Shown: in pieces, positions 27,701-37,900 of the stretch
How positions within the stretch are numbered: the first letter of the stretch is position 1
Layout: the number at the start of each line of letters is the position of its first letter
From: Panorpa germanica
Taxonomy: Eukaryota; Arthropoda; Insecta; Mecoptera; Panorpidae
Length of the DNA: 64,000 nucleotides
Direction: 5' to 3'
Assembly (NCBI GenBank): GCA_963678705.1
Contig: OY783203.1
Coordinates: forward strand, 30,672,535 to 30,736,534
Made by a program: the position numbers and the translations under genes
Notes under the pieces: generated by a model
The model's input: the letters and a program-made list of their open reading frames with translations, nothing else
Databases searched by the model: none
What the model was told of the DNA's origin: nothing

Positions 27701-30700
27701 TGTTTTTGTGTCTTTTTCTCTTAAGTAATGTGGTATCTCTCTCTCCGAAATCCTTTTATATCTTGTGTTGTAATTGCTCTTCTCGATTTTTTCCATTCTT
27801 TCCTGTTGCTGTATCTCCTGAACAGTGGACGCACTTATATGAGTAGGCTTGAATGGCTTCATGCCGATCTGTGTACACTTTCCGTCTTTTATTTCGTTTG
27901 ATTAACATTAATAAAATGGCATGCATACACCATAGCAAATATACACATATAGTGAAAAAACGGTGTTTGTAAGATACTACATATTTCAAAAAAAATATTA
28001 TATTTGAGCGTAGGACTAGTTGTAGTTAAATAGCTAATATTAACTCAAGCTTTAACTAGAAAATTGTTCACCAGAACAACGGAAGCTTATCTGACAGTGT
28101 GACACACACGGTCTGGTCTGCCCAACATGGTTCCTGATTGTCATATAATGCGTCCGATCAAGTCCTTCCGCTCTCAATTGATGGTTCACTTCATCAATTG
28201 TTGTTAGTCAATTTAAATGTTGAGCAAAATAATATGTGGTACAATGATTTTTTTTCATTGTTACTTTTATTACAATTTATAAAACTAGTGTTTACCCCAG
28301 TCACAAGCGACGACTGTGTTCTATGTGTAATTTAAATTTCATTTCAAATTTTAATTCCATTTTTAAATTGAAATATTTAATTCGTTCTGTATTAACTTTA
28401 CATATAACAACAAATCATTTTTCATATTAACTGACTAAAAAAATATATTTTTTCAACAAAATATAAAATATTTTCAATTTATTCGTTACTTCACCAACTT
28501 TTTTTCAAAATTTGGGTTTTTTTTTTTATTTGTAAATTAAGCACTAAAGTTAACCCACATACACAATATCACCTTTCTAGCACAATTTTTACCCTCGACA
28601 AAAACCGCCTCCGTGCCCCCATTAATTTTGAATTTTTTGTTTTTAATATGATATTCAATTATTACACAATCCAACATTTGAGCCCACTTTTTTTCAGTTT
28701 TTCCAAAGTTACGGGTTTCCAGGAAATACAGGGGAAAATTCAGGAACGCCAAAATAATTTTTTTCTCTACGAAACAGGAAATTTTCGTAAACATTGTAGA
28801 AGCCGTTTTCGAGCTACCATACAAAATTTAGTACCAAACATATAAACAAGTCAGATACACCTGGAAAATTATAATATAGGATTGTTTACGGAGAAAATAA
28901 AAGGAAATTATAATATCCACTGTATTTTTTAAATTGGCTGAAATTAAAAAAAAAAATTAAAAGTAATATAGGTTACATAAATATTATTATAGTTTGTATA
29001 ACATATATGTAGAAAAACTAATACATGAACGAAATACATAAAGGTTTTATATTTTAATTACTATTGTGTATTAAATTACCAATTTAGCATAATTTGGTAG
29101 AATTACATCAGATAATGGAAATCTTATTTGGCTAGACACGCCAGTTAATGTATTATGTACATCCAGTATCTACTATAACTAACTCAGTAAATTAAAATTG
29201 TATGTACTAAGTTGAAATGGTATTGTGTGATACAAATTATGCGAATTAGTTGAGACAAGCTAGTGTAGGTTCCAGCTTTACTGTGAGTTTCAGCAGAGCA
29301 GTAATTGCAAGTCTAGAATTATTTTCTGTGTTACTCTGCCATTGTTTACACGTCCATTACTAGAAATGATATTTCGTAGGCTGAAGACGTGATTGTATGA
29401 TTCATACTTGCTTAGACTTTTAAAGCTTGCTGAAAACTTCTTCTCCCAGGAAAGGTATTGAAGTTATCCATGAAATCTGAACCCCATTGAAAATATTGCA
29501 AATTGCAAATATTCAAAATCTTTTATTTAATATGCAAGATTATTATAACTTTGCATAAAACGTTTCATTAACGTCAGAGAACATAAATTTATGTGAAAAG
29601 ATAACTTTTGTTATGTAATCTTACATTATATTAACCTGAAGAGTTTTATGTAAAAGGTAATCTTTTTATGTTAAATATTTTTTACATGTATGTAACTGTG
29701 AATCAATTATTTCAGGCATATACCGAAAGTCAAAGCGACAACTATGGCTGAGACTCCTGAACTAAAACGTATCGCTGAAAACACTAAGATCCAGTCCAAT
29801 GTAACTTACCACGCAGCTTTTGAAAAAAGTAAAGGTAAATTCACTCAAGTCGCAGATGATCCAGAAACTTTAAGAATCAAGCAAAATTCGAAAATAATAA
29901 GCAACGTCGCTTACCATGGTGATTTGGAAAAAAAAGCTGCGATGGAAAAGCAAAGGAATATTCAGGAGAATGGAGAGTTTCCAGGTAAAACTATGACAAA
30001 TTACTTTTTTTTTAATTAAATAATCAACTTATTACATAATCAATATGTTTAAAAATTAATAATAGTGCCACCTACATTCATAACTATTAAAGTTTCACGG
30101 TGGTTGCATAATTGGTCTCTATGTTTATTCATTTCATTTTAATGTTTCGAGTTGCATGTTAACTACACCTTTGTGTTAAAAATTACACATGTAGACGTTC
30201 AAATTGTCCGTCTGATTATGAGCCAAATGTACTCGCAATATAGTGCGTAATGCTTTCTATGTCAAGTAATAAAACCAATCACACTAATGTTATAATAAAA
30301 TTGTTAATTGGTATTTTAGGTTTAACATATTACATATGCATAGTAAATTTAATAACATCAACTTCATGACTAATAATTATTGTAAAAATATTACTTCTGG
30401 AGTAAACGCTACATATTATTTACTTATTTTAAATAGTATTCAATTTTATAAATATGACGTACTGACCAAATTCTTTCAGTGCATGCATTTCTTTAACAGT
30501 ACCTTTATCCTATGATTATTTTCGCTATAAGGAAAAGAGATTTAGAAAAGTACAGATGACTTTTACTAAGTTGGTAGTTTTTATGGCATCCAAGCCACAA
30601 ATACATCTCTGCTTAATAAGTTTATGATTATCTATTACGTATAATTATTTAACTGAAAAAAGAACCAAACTTTCAAACTAATGCACTTGTCCGGAATTCA

Positions 30701-33700
30701 AAATCACAGAGTGCTCAGCCTTTCATGGCTTAACACTCTCAGCCACTGTGCTGTAAAATTCCAGATATTTCAAACATTAAAGGTTTTTGGTAAGGTTTTA
30801 TAGGCGTGCCAAATATAAATAAAAATGGAAAAAATTCACGTATAGAATAAATTTGGCGCAACTAGTGTAATAAATTTAATTTATTATAATAAAAAAAATT
30901 CAATTCAAGATTAATGTTTATACTTTAGAACAAGTTGGCTAGTTAATATTTGATAAATTGTAAATTACTTTTTCTTTTTTTTTTGTACAAACTCTGTACT
31001 GAGATGAACTTTATTGTCATTCCAATTAACTTATGGTAATCCCCGAAATAATTGATTGATTGGCTTGTTCTATAGAGAGTGTGCAGCAGTACACTAAAAC
31101 CATCACATTTGAATTACTGGTCGACATTTGCAACAGTATCAAATGAAATCTTAAAAATTTCTATAAGCTAACAAAAAGCCATTTGGCATAATTAAAATCT
31201 TGATAATCGTAAGCAAAATATGATCCTTCATTCATAAAATTTTCGCAAATATTAATTACGACAAATTATTAGAATGATTTATTATTTAATATCAGGTTTT
31301 CATAAATCATTAAATCAACTGAAGTTTTAACAATTGCTTTTGGTTGATAGTTGACTACATGTTGGTGCATATTCTCTATAGTAATAACATAGATGTATTC
31401 ATTTAGCTCAATACGCTTTATACTCGTATAATCATGTGTTGTCTGCTTTATTTGCATTTGTAGATGCTTCTGATACTGAAGCTATAATGGAACCATCATC
31501 TGTATCTCAGCCTATAGTGCCAGGCGTTCAAAATTCATCGGGAGTTTCATCATCACATTACCATCGTCCTCCGTCTGATTATTATTCTGATAATTACCCG
31601 GAAGGAAATTATACACCACAAAAAGTAGGGAACTTTAATCAAGAAGTTAAACAACAAGGGTATAACAAACCACCAGTTCCACAAAATATGGGTCATAATG
31701 CAAATTATGTTTCATCCGAACATAACACAAATCATGGGAATCTTCCCACAAAAACCGCTGTATATCAGAATCATCCTGGGCAACAACACCAACACCATCC
31801 CAATCAAACGTATAGTAACAGCACGCCATATCCTGATAACCGAGCTATGTATAACAACATGGATGCATACGCTCAAAACAATTCTCCTTATCCAAATCAG
31901 CAATGGATAAATCCCAACGTTTATCCTCAAGGCAATGCTGCGTACCCTCCCAATTATAGTGTTGGTAAAATAGCCGATTACGACCCAATAGTGGATGGTC
32001 CGAGGAACTCGCCTTACACAGCAAGACAGAGTGCCACCTTAATATACAGTTCCGATAAGGGAGCAGGTGAGACCACATTATACATTTATAAATAAATATT
32101 ATACCGAGTTTTGATAACCTAGAATTCTTATCATTGTTCGGTATATTGAACTTTTAACCAGTCACTTTCAACCAGTAAATTAAATGGGTAATAATAATTA
32201 TTTACTAGTAGGGAAAATTGAAATCAGCTGCGCTTAACTCAGCTCAAAATTTACAATATTAAAGGAAAATAACGGACTACAGATCATCAGGTATAAAAAC
32301 AAACAGTAAAGTAAGAAAATAAGATGGTTTAGCCTTATTTTATGTTTGGTTGACATTTTGTATTTGTAACTAATGTATTCAGTGTTATTTTGTTTATTTG
32401 CTTTAATCGTTGGCACTTTGTGTTGTGTTTTATAACTAGATGCTTTTAGATAACCTTTTTGATGTTAGCATTTTTTGAAATAGTTTTTTCTTAATTGCAA
32501 TAAAACATATATGGTTTATTATGATCTTTAACTAATTGAATAATTTTAGTGGCAGGCCAACCTACACGACGAATTGGATCTATTGCAGATATCGATCCAA
32601 TCAACAATGTCTATGGCTCACTCGGAGAAGCTCAATACCATGCAAACAAATCTAACAATGTTCAGAATCCAGCACAACAACAAACATCAGGAAGCAACAC
32701 AAATACTCATCCAGGGCATAATATTCAGCATCCTCAAAATCCAAATCAGAACATTCAAGGAGTAATTACCTTTTTTTTAATTTAATAATAAAATATGTTC
32801 AATTGTATATTAAAAATATGAATTATACAATTTAATATATATATATATATAAACATTACATAGGATATAAGATCTATACATCTTTGTTACAATAACGTAA
32901 TATATAATCGTTACTTATAATTATATCATCTTCTCAACTTACACCAAATTTGTGAAGTTGTCAATTTCGTGAAATAGACAGATTTCTTAAGCAATGTTTG
33001 CCTAGTTAGTGAAACAAGCAATTCTTTATAAGCAGTTGTCAATATAAATCTTTATAGTGAGAAGTAATAAAGAATTATAATTACAATATAATATGAACAT
33101 AAACTTTAAAGAACGAACAGATTTTTTATCCAGTTGTATCTAGTTAAAGTGTATTTCACGAACTAGGCAACCATTACAAACTAGTAATGTTTCCTAAGTC
33201 GATGTGAAGTATACAGGTTTGCTCCTTACATTGCCATTGTTTTTGTTAACTCAAAACAACATTAACAACAGGTTGTTATTATTTCTTTAATTCTAATTTT
33301 AAACGTTACTCTCTATATTGTCATCCAAGTTTAGAACCACAGTAAACTTTCGTTTACAAATTGTTTTATATTGAAGTAGTTATTTTATCCTCCAATGTTT
33401 TTCATACAGTTTTGTAAACAGTTAAATTAATAAATAAAGCTATAGTAAAAACGAAACAAAACAAAAATAAAAATACATTTAAGTATTTACATGCCGTATC
33501 AAAGTATGCATCTCAAGTAGCATCAATTTTATGCAATTGTGTCGAGAAAAAACTTATTATTACCACTTACTTGTTACAACTTCTCGTGTCTTTAAATGAA
33601 ATATTTCAAGAAAATCTCTAAAATATTATATTAATGTAATAAGTATTGGAATAATTGTTAAAACATAAATACTATAAGTGAGTGTTTTTTTTAGAGAGTT

Positions 33701-33874
33701 TACCGCGCAATGTATGACTATTCTGCTCAGGACAGTGATGAAGTAAGCTTCAATGACGGCGATCTAATTGTTAATGTTACGTCTATCGATGAAGGTTGGA
33801 TGACGGGAACTGTTCAGCGAACAGGCCACACGGGAATGCTTCCAGCAAACTATGTCGAGAATGCAAGTATATAA
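731..33874 (+). CDS. Lasp: Lasp: LIM and SH3 domain protein, six coding exons
   Basis: Actin-binding scaffold of the nebulin/LASP family, acting in cytoskeleton and muscle thin filaments. Exons: 731-799, 19995-20089, 29716-29984, 31464-32066, 32550-32761, 33695-33874 (stop TAA 33872). All introns are GT-AG and the phases join cleanly to 475 residues. The LIM domain spans residues 5-56 with zinc ligands C5, C8, H26, C29, C32, C35, C53, H56. Two nebulin repeats follow at about 62-96 and 98-132, then a Pro/Asn/Gln/Tyr-rich linker (145-416) with two related blocks, [11 protein letters not shown] and [10 protein letters not shown]. The SH3 domain is 417-475 (AMYDY, then a GW motif and PANYVE). The start is the first ATG, in context AAAATGA, and gives the expected N-terminus MSKTCARC. 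Intron 1 is 19.2 kb. The domain order and length fit insect Lasp; identification is secure. Confidence 0.95.
2460..2640. repeat. Dispersed AT-rich repeat (family with GGTTAATATAATGTAA core)
   Basis: This stretch shares the block GGTTAATATAATGTAA and following sequence with 14950-15130; related blocks are seen in reverse orientation at 29525-29705 and more loosely at 62185-62470. The copies differ by many substitutions, so they are old. It is non-coding and probably the interior of the TIR element described at 14893-16745. Confidence 0.4.
5160..5420 (+). mobile_element. Degenerate LINE 3'-end relic
   Basis: It opens with GCTGACCCGACAGACTTT and later carries AAATCGGTCCAGCCATTCGT. These two phrases bracket the non-coding 3' ends of RTE-like LINEs in many arthropod genomes (general knowledge, not a search). 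No reverse-transcriptase reading frame remains. Confidence 0.45.
6217..6396 (-). mobile_element. Degenerate tRNA-derived SINE copy
   Basis: It matches the better copies at 37608-37882 and 44349-44619 along its length, including the segment complementary to a Pol III B box (CCGGGGATCGAACCC) near 6333. It lacks the far 3' part and has no visible target-site duplication. The SINE reads on the minus strand. Confidence 0.6.
7361..8012 (+). repeat. Dispersed repeat DR1, copy 1
   Basis: One of five copies of a 0.6-0.85 kb non-coding repeat; the others are 28276-28884, 41973-42722, 50763-51609 and 51612-52404. One end reads TATTATAATGTTCCAACTG and the other CGTCGCTTGCGACGGG. A short frame at 7391-7645 lies inside it but has no domain and is disrupted in other copies. 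The end structure recalls RTE-type LINE 3' regions, but no coding part was seen, so the class is open. Confidence 0.6.
8991..9208. mobile_element. MITE with AGTTCGGCGGCGACT terminal repeats, copy 1
   Basis: Both ends carry an inverted repeat of about 35 bp: TATAGTTCAAATTACGAGAG then TTCGGCGGCGACT at the left, with its complement at the right. The interior is non-coding. It matches 24494-24679 in the opposite orientation. The length and the lack of coding sequence make it a MITE; the superfamily is not clear. Confidence 0.75.
9581..10217. mobile_element. 637-bp MITE with ATGGGCTTGTGTCCT ends, copy 1
   Basis: It begins ATGGGCTTGTGTCCT and ends with the exact complement AGGACACAAGCCCAT. The whole length matches the copy at 43725-44757, which is longer only because of two later insertions. 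No coding potential. Target-site duplication not resolved. Confidence 0.75.
10557..10967. mobile_element. MITE-like element with CGGTTTCACA ends
   Basis: The left end CGGTTTCACATCAGAGAGAC has a near-complement at the right, GTCTCTCTGGTGTGAAACCG. The interior is rich in CAAAA/TTTTG tracts and has no credible gene. Reading frames at 10507-10746 and 10777-10971 lie within these repeats and are chance. Confidence 0.6.
11757..11912 (-). mobile_element. Degenerate tRNA-derived SINE copy
   Basis: Same family as 37608-37882, from the 'ggctacaccgc' block to the terminal CACTGTGTCG, with many substitutions. The B-box complement is diverged (CCGAGGATCGAACCC). It lies in the same orientation as the other copies. 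Confidence 0.55.
12610..13440. mobile_element. Possible TIR element carrying a retroelement relic
   Basis: The left flank (12620-12675) and the complement of 13345-13435 share ACTGTGAGAA, AAAAATTAC and ATTTTATAAC in order, suggesting inverted termini. A third related end lies at 42740-42830. The AG/CT-rich middle is a LINE relic listed separately, so this is either a nested insertion or a composite. Boundaries are approximate. Confidence 0.35.
13023..13319 (-). pseudogene. Non-LTR retrotransposon reverse-transcriptase relic
   Basis: On the minus strand, one frame reads [16 protein letters not shown] and, after a frame change, [20 protein letters not shown]. These are the usual consecutive phrases ([13 protein letters not shown], then EEVKRxxLRxxA) downstream of the RT core in arthropod LINE ORF2 proteins. 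The plus-strand open frame over the same bases (12844-13326) is its CT-rich antisense shadow. At least one frameshift; not functional. Confidence 0.5.
15160..16463 (-). mobile_element. Mariner element, irritans (Himar1-like) type
   Basis: 1,304 bp with 31-bp terminal inverted repeats (15160-15190 and 16433-16463) that differ only at the outermost base, flanked by TA duplications (15158-15159, 16464-16465). The shared end reads CACATGGGCTGAAAAGTCCC then GGGCCTAACA. The transposase lies on the minus strand and is broken. Intact ends mean it could still be a substrate for a transposase supplied in trans; that is inference. Confidence 0.95.
15225..16322 (-). pseudogene. Mariner transposase, frameshifted
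   Basis: Cut-and-paste DNA transposase of the DD34D class. The helix-turn-helix region ([20 protein letters not shown]) and [10 protein letters not shown] are intact. All three catalytic aspartates are visible: [15 protein letters not shown] and APSDYC, the last two 34 residues apart in the family. The coding frame breaks twice: near 15615-15650, where about two dozen extra bases with an internal duplication interrupt the stretch before [11 protein letters not shown], and near 15430-15445, just before APSDYC. The usual N-terminal Met-Glu-Lys start is also not readable (the region reads [18 protein letters not shown]). The C-terminus ends normally at the TAA at 15225. Not functional as read. 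Confidence 0.9.
18232..18340 (-). pseudogene. Fragment of a second mariner transposase
   Basis: On the minus strand it starts MEKSEFRN, then hits stops, and continues with [12 protein letters not shown] in another frame. That is the N-terminus of the same transposase type as 15225-16322, including the Met-Glu-Lys start lacking there. About 110 bp only; no terminal repeats seen. Confidence 0.7.
19197..19287. repeat. 40-bp inverted repeat (hairpin)
   Basis: Arms 19197-19236 and 19248-19287 are complementary with about five differences, including TACCAGATATAA against TTATATCTGGTA, around an 11-base loop. Probably a foldback mini-element; no gene. Confidence 0.7.
21424..21900. mobile_element. 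Foldback element with ~100-bp terminal inverted repeats
   Basis: The left end (21424-21528) and the complement of the right end (about 21800-21900) align along some 100 bp, sharing GTATATGTTCCTATT, TGCGCATGCGTCGAA and AGCTGTCTAGATATA. The short interior is AT-rich and non-coding. Long inverted ends with no transposase fit a foldback or MITE-type DNA element. Confidence 0.75.
22933..23357. mobile_element. TIR element containing a near-perfect 50-bp hairpin
   Basis: Outer ends TACGGGGTGTCTCATAAAGA and, complemented, TACAGGATGTCTCACAAAGA form terminal inverted repeats. Inside, 22985-23034 and 23095-23144 are inverted repeats identical at 49 of 50 positions around a 60-base spacer. The minus-strand frame 23059-23313 crosses this structure and shows no domain. 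Confidence 0.7.
24494..24679. mobile_element. MITE with AGTTCGGCGGCGACT terminal repeats, copy 2
   Basis: Same family as 8991-9208, in the opposite orientation and somewhat shorter (186 bp). Ends TATAGTCCAAATTACG and CGTAATTTGAACTATA. Non-coding. Confidence 0.75.
24960..24999. repeat. Short hairpin, 14-bp arms
   Basis: ACCTGTCATAAGAT and its complement ATCTTATGGCAGGT (one G-T-type difference) around 12 bases. No gene nearby; role unknown. Confidence 0.5.
25106..25516. mobile_element. MITE-like element with AGGCCATCCTCACACGGGTC ends
   Basis: The left end AGGCCATCCTCACACGGGTC has its near-complement at 25495-25516, GACCCGTGTGCGGACGGCCT. The interior has no credible gene; short frames on both strands are chance. 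Confidence 0.6.
26454..26568. repeat. Inverted repeat with TTAGACGCCTC arms
   Basis: TTAGACGCCTCTTTCTTAA at 26454 and its complement at 26550-26568 flank about 77 bases. A second small pair, ATAAGAGCGAT/ATCGCTCTTAT, lies at 26616-26672. Probably remnants of small DNA elements. Confidence 0.45.
26875..27253. mobile_element. TIR element with GGGTGGCCACAGACCTG end, truncated copy
   Basis: It matches 39091-39440 over about 350 bp, including the terminal GGTGGCCACAGACCTG. The match stops at about 27253, where retrotransposon sequence begins, and the opposite terminus seen at 39652 is missing here. Non-coding. Confidence 0.65.
27501..27862 (-). pseudogene. C-terminal relic of a non-LTR retrotransposon ORF2
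   Basis: One minus-strand frame gives [15 protein letters not shown], and a frame one base away gives [18 protein letters not shown] followed by [17 protein letters not shown] and KFSC. This is the characteristic tail of LINE ORF2 proteins, with the Cys-X2-Cys-X8-His-X4-Cys knuckle. A single-base frameshift lies near 27700 and a TGA stop at 27501. It follows the truncated TIR element directly. I associate this LINE type with Hymenoptera, a weak clue. Confidence 0.8.
28276..28884 (-). repeat. Dispersed repeat DR1, copy 2
   Basis: It starts ACTAGTGTTTACCCCAGTC and runs, in the opposite orientation to copy 1, to TTATAATATAGGATTG. Shared internal blocks include the 'acaaaatttgg' and 'ccgttttcgagct' regions. 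The frames at 28537-28824 and 28648-28845 are inside this repeat and not genes. Confidence 0.6.
29985..31463 (+). other. Lasp intron 3 with a SINE relic
   Basis: Donor GTAAAA at 29985, acceptor ending 31463. Apart from the SINE at 30571-30752 it is AT-rich, with nothing else recognised. Confidence 0.75.
30571..30752 (-). mobile_element. Degenerate tRNA-derived SINE copy
   Basis: It aligns with 37608-37882 from TTGGTAGTTTTTATGG through GCTTAATAAGTTTATGATTA to the final CCACTGTGCTGT, with heavy divergence. Same orientation as the other four copies. Confidence 0.5.
32067..33694 (+). other. Lasp introns 4 and 5 (around exon 32550-32761)
   Basis: Intron 4 is 32067-32549 and intron 5 is 32762-33694; both are GT-AG. 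Apart from an (AT)n run near 32837-32851, the sequence is unremarkable and AT-rich. Confidence 0.75.
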
Positions 33875-34948
33875 GGCAAGTATACCTCAATCTCACTAAA
33901 GAAAAATATTTGGATTTCAAAAATTGTTTTTGTAATTCATTTAATTCTATTACTAAAATAAACGAAATAAATGGTAATCGGATGACACTTCAGTTCTTTT
34001 AATTTTTGTAATGCTTATGCTACATAATATTAATCAGTGTCTCATGATATATGTTTTACGAATATGCATATAATATGCATTACATTACATGTATTACACA
34101 ATTCTACCATCATTTATATTATAACCATTACAATTTCGAAAAACAAGTTACGGTTTCTTACCAACTAAATATAATATTCTTTTGAAACGTTTCTAATTTT
34201 GAATTTTTTGTTTCAGATTTGATTCCAAAATTATATATTTATATGTTTTATAGAATGAACAATAAAAATCAAAATGGTTAAATAAATACCATTAAGTCAC
34301 ATTAACAACTATTAAAAATAATATTCTTACTTATTAAATACAATTTTGATTTTTACAAACCTATATAATTGGTATAATTAAGTACTAATATAATATGAAA
34401 GTATTATTTCTTAAATAATTTAATATATTTAATTTTTAAATTAGTCGCAAACTTTGTTATATAAACCAATAAATAAATGCTGTATTTCATTTAATATTAA
34501 AATTAGCTAATTACTTTAGAATCAGAATCCATTAATTATGTTCTACTTATTATAGTTATTATTATTTAAAATGTTCAAATCAATGTTTAATATTATCCTA
34601 TAATATCTGTTACATTCAGTAAGCAAATACACTTTAATTTTAAAAATTTTATAAACAAATAAAATACGTTATTCTGTTAATAATATGTATTTTTATTTGA
34701 TAAGTAAAAATTATGTTAAACTTATAAAAAAGTACAGAGAATTGTCTCCTTTATAAATTATTTTCACATTAACGTCTTAAAGAAAATATATAGAGTTACA
34801 GAAAGTTTTTATGGGAATGTATCATAAATTGTGCGGTTGCATTTTACCTGTCTAATTTCATTTATTTTTAATTCAAGAGCTCTGTTATATTTAATATAAT
34901 ATTTATAATATTGCTTAAATATAATTCAGATTGTATGGTGACGTTAAG
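33875..34948. other. Convergent 3' regions of Lasp (+) and glycosyltransferase copy A (-)
   Basis: Plus-strand AATAAA signals at 34261 and 34281 are plausible Lasp poly(A) signals. On the minus strand, AATAAA complements 34861-34866, some 80 bases past the copy A stop. A CAAGTATAC donor-like site just after the Lasp stop and a TTTCAG at 34216 could mark a spliced 3' UTR, but this is untested. Confidence 0.5.
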
Positions 34949-37900
34949 TTAAACATTTGCAAGGTCCACTAGAAACCATGTATACAGGATTTGCTGACAT
35001 CTTTCTGTCAGATTGTAGCGAAGATTGTTTAACCCGTCAGTTTTATACCGCTGTTTACTCGTTTGTAAAAGCGTTCTCCTATATTCAAAAATGTTTTATT
35101 ATTTTGCTATCTTTAAAAACGTAAGAATTTAAACAGTAAGTTCCAAAATATATTTACCGTTCTTCATTAGGTTTCTCTGGTGCGTGTTTCAGCATGGTAT
35201 ATCTGCCTATATCTTCCGATCCTCGTATTACCTGGTATCCCTGGTCTTGAATTCTACAAGTAATTACAACACAGTATTATTGAAAATATATGGCTGTTTC
35301 GGGTTCGATTCCTGGATAAGTGCTACATACTTAGAATTTGGTGGCTTTTTCGTGTAACTTGATTTCTTTTTTATGAACATTAATAACATTGAACACGAAT
35401 GAAATATTTAAACAATATTAATCTAATTCGGTGAATAAATGTTCAAGCTTTATTTTAAAAATATATTATAGAAAGCATATGAATTATTTAAGGAGTTGAA
35501 TGCGTAAAATTTGTTTTAAATTTCCTAATATTATTTTATACCTGCGGCCACAAATGCAAAGAGAAAATATAATCATACACATGAGACCCGACGCAAAACC
35601 AGTAACCCGTTTTTCTTTGTTGTTGTTGTTTTCTTTTGTTGCTAAAATTGATTTCGCTTGCAACAAAATAGTATTTAACAGGTGTAATGAGTGATTACAG
35701 TGAAGATATTATACCTGGCATAGATGTCGTCGTCTTCTCCTCCCCATCCCCAAAATGAATTAGAATATCCATTTATTTTTTTGTATTGATCAGTTGGAAT
35801 GGCAACTACTCCACCAAATATTTGCTCATAAGGCAATCTAAAAAAGGTTAATCCAAATTTATCAGACTTTATAGAAATTGAAAAGAGATTTATCAAAATA
35901 ATTTATTCCAAACTTGTATTTCGCTTATTATACTAGTAACCATGTGTGTATGTAGAAATTCAGATGATAATAGCAGTTAAATGATTTTTCAGCATAATAT
36001 TTAATAATCTTACTTATAGTTGAAAATATCAACAGCAACACTCATATGACGAGGATATTTTGGACAATTGTAGAGATTGTGGTCGTTCTCAGGTATAAGA
36101 TCAACGTCATGAAAAATAAAACAATCGAAATTCTGAATCTTGAGAGCCTCAACTACTCCAACATTAAAAAGAGTTGCTTTGTTAAATAGTCGGTTTTTAG
36201 TTTGCTCCACTACAAAAATTGTGTATTTAATTTGTTGTTTCATCAGGAACGGATGTAAATTGTTAAGTAGCACTGGTAATTGTGATTCACGGTTTCTGAA
36301 AAAAGAAAAGGTTTCTGTAATAGGGGTTGTGCGAAAATTTTAGCAAAATTTTTATCAAACACTAATATATCAAGAATATTTAAGATATCTTGTGAAAGTT
36401 GAACTAGATCACAGAAAGTATACTCGTAAACCACAAAGCATGTATATTACCACCTTATATTCATATAATAATTTAGTTAAGCAAAACCATGTAATATTTA
36501 ATCTAAAAGGTTCTAATTGTATTATTTTATAGCTATTCTAAAAGGTTTTGTTTCTCAAAAACACATCGTATAAACGAAAATTAAAAAGTAAATCTTTGTC
36601 AACTTTTCGATATTTATACAAATATAAAATTCGATAGACATATTTAAGCATTTACCTATGTAGTTTTATATCGGTTTACTCCGAAGAAAAAGTCATTTGA
36701 AACATATTATTTTGCTTATTGTGTAGACAAACAAAAAACAGTTATACAATTATAAGTTGTTAATTAAATAAATTACGTCAAAGAAAAAATGTATAATTAT
36801 CAATAAGAATAAATAAGTTTTAATTAAATTAATTGTCAAGTTTCTTGAAAAAGAAATTCCAAAAAGATAGAAACAGCGGTATAAATTTATATTGTTGAGT
36901 AAAAATAACATTGAAATAAAGGAGAGGATTTAACATAAGGTTGCTTAATTTTACCTTTAACTTTCAGGATGGTATTGATTTTTTTTACTATTTTATTAAG
37001 GCAATAAGAATAATAACTTTTTTTATATATACAAAATTTACTTCATAGAAAATGGAACGCCTGAATATATGGCAACACACATAACCGCTTCTACATGTCA
37101 CTTTTTTAAAATTGCAAAAGTATTTGGAATAATAATAAAACCTATGCGTATGTTTTATATTTACACATTATATCGAATTTATTACCTCATTGGTATTATA
37201 ATTGCAATCCATTCTCGAGTTTCGCATGACGGAAAAAATGTTCCTCCTAGTATAAGAAGTTGTCCAATCTTTACTTCTACTTCGCGCATATCGATAAGCG
37301 ATGTGTTTACTTGGATATTACCCACTGAAAAATTAATTGTTTACATTGGTTTTTAGTATTTACGAGAATGGAATGGTCGATGAACATCAGACGGTGTTTT
37401 ATCACGTTTAATATCCAAATTGTAAGTAGCTGTAATATTCGTATTTTTATTTTTTTTTTATTATTTTGTAAAAGAAATTTTTGATAAGGTTTCAAAATGA
37501 CCAATACGGCAATAATGGGGTACAGCACAATTGCTGAGGAATCATAGAACAAAAATAATCCTTAAAATAACTTAACACTTAATTAAGTAATAAATACTAA
37601 AAGTTTATTTTTTTTTTTTTTATTTAATTTATTTAACGTCGGCCTATTTCCGATGCTGAGTCCTATCACCGACGACCTCCTTCAATGTTGGCAGTATTTA
37701 TGGTGTCGTGGCCTCATATATGTGGGCTACACCACTGCCTAATAACTGTATGATTATGTATGACCATAATCAATATAAGTTCATAATAACCAAACCCAGA
37801 AAATATATATCTGGTCCGGGGATCGAACCCGAAGACACAGCAGTCGGCGTCAAGCATCAATGCTCTCGCCCACTGTGTCGTCACTAAAAGTTTAATCTAT

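Larger units (their letters stand above)
20090..29715 (+). other. Lasp intron 2 (9.6 kb)
   Basis: Donor GTAAGT at 20090, acceptor TTTCAG ending 29715. It holds several foldback elements and MITEs, a LINE relic and one DR1 copy, listed separately. 20200-20650 is strongly CT-rich on this strand and its complement resembles highly charged retrotransposon ORF sequence, but no motif could be recognised. 20700-21420, 21910-22930, 23360-24490 and 25520-26450 show nothing identifiable. Confidence 0.8.

Noticed and set aside
31647-32078. Overlapping frames on both strands across Lasp exon 4
   Set aside because: Antisense or shifted shadows of the Pro/Asn/Gln-rich Lasp linker.
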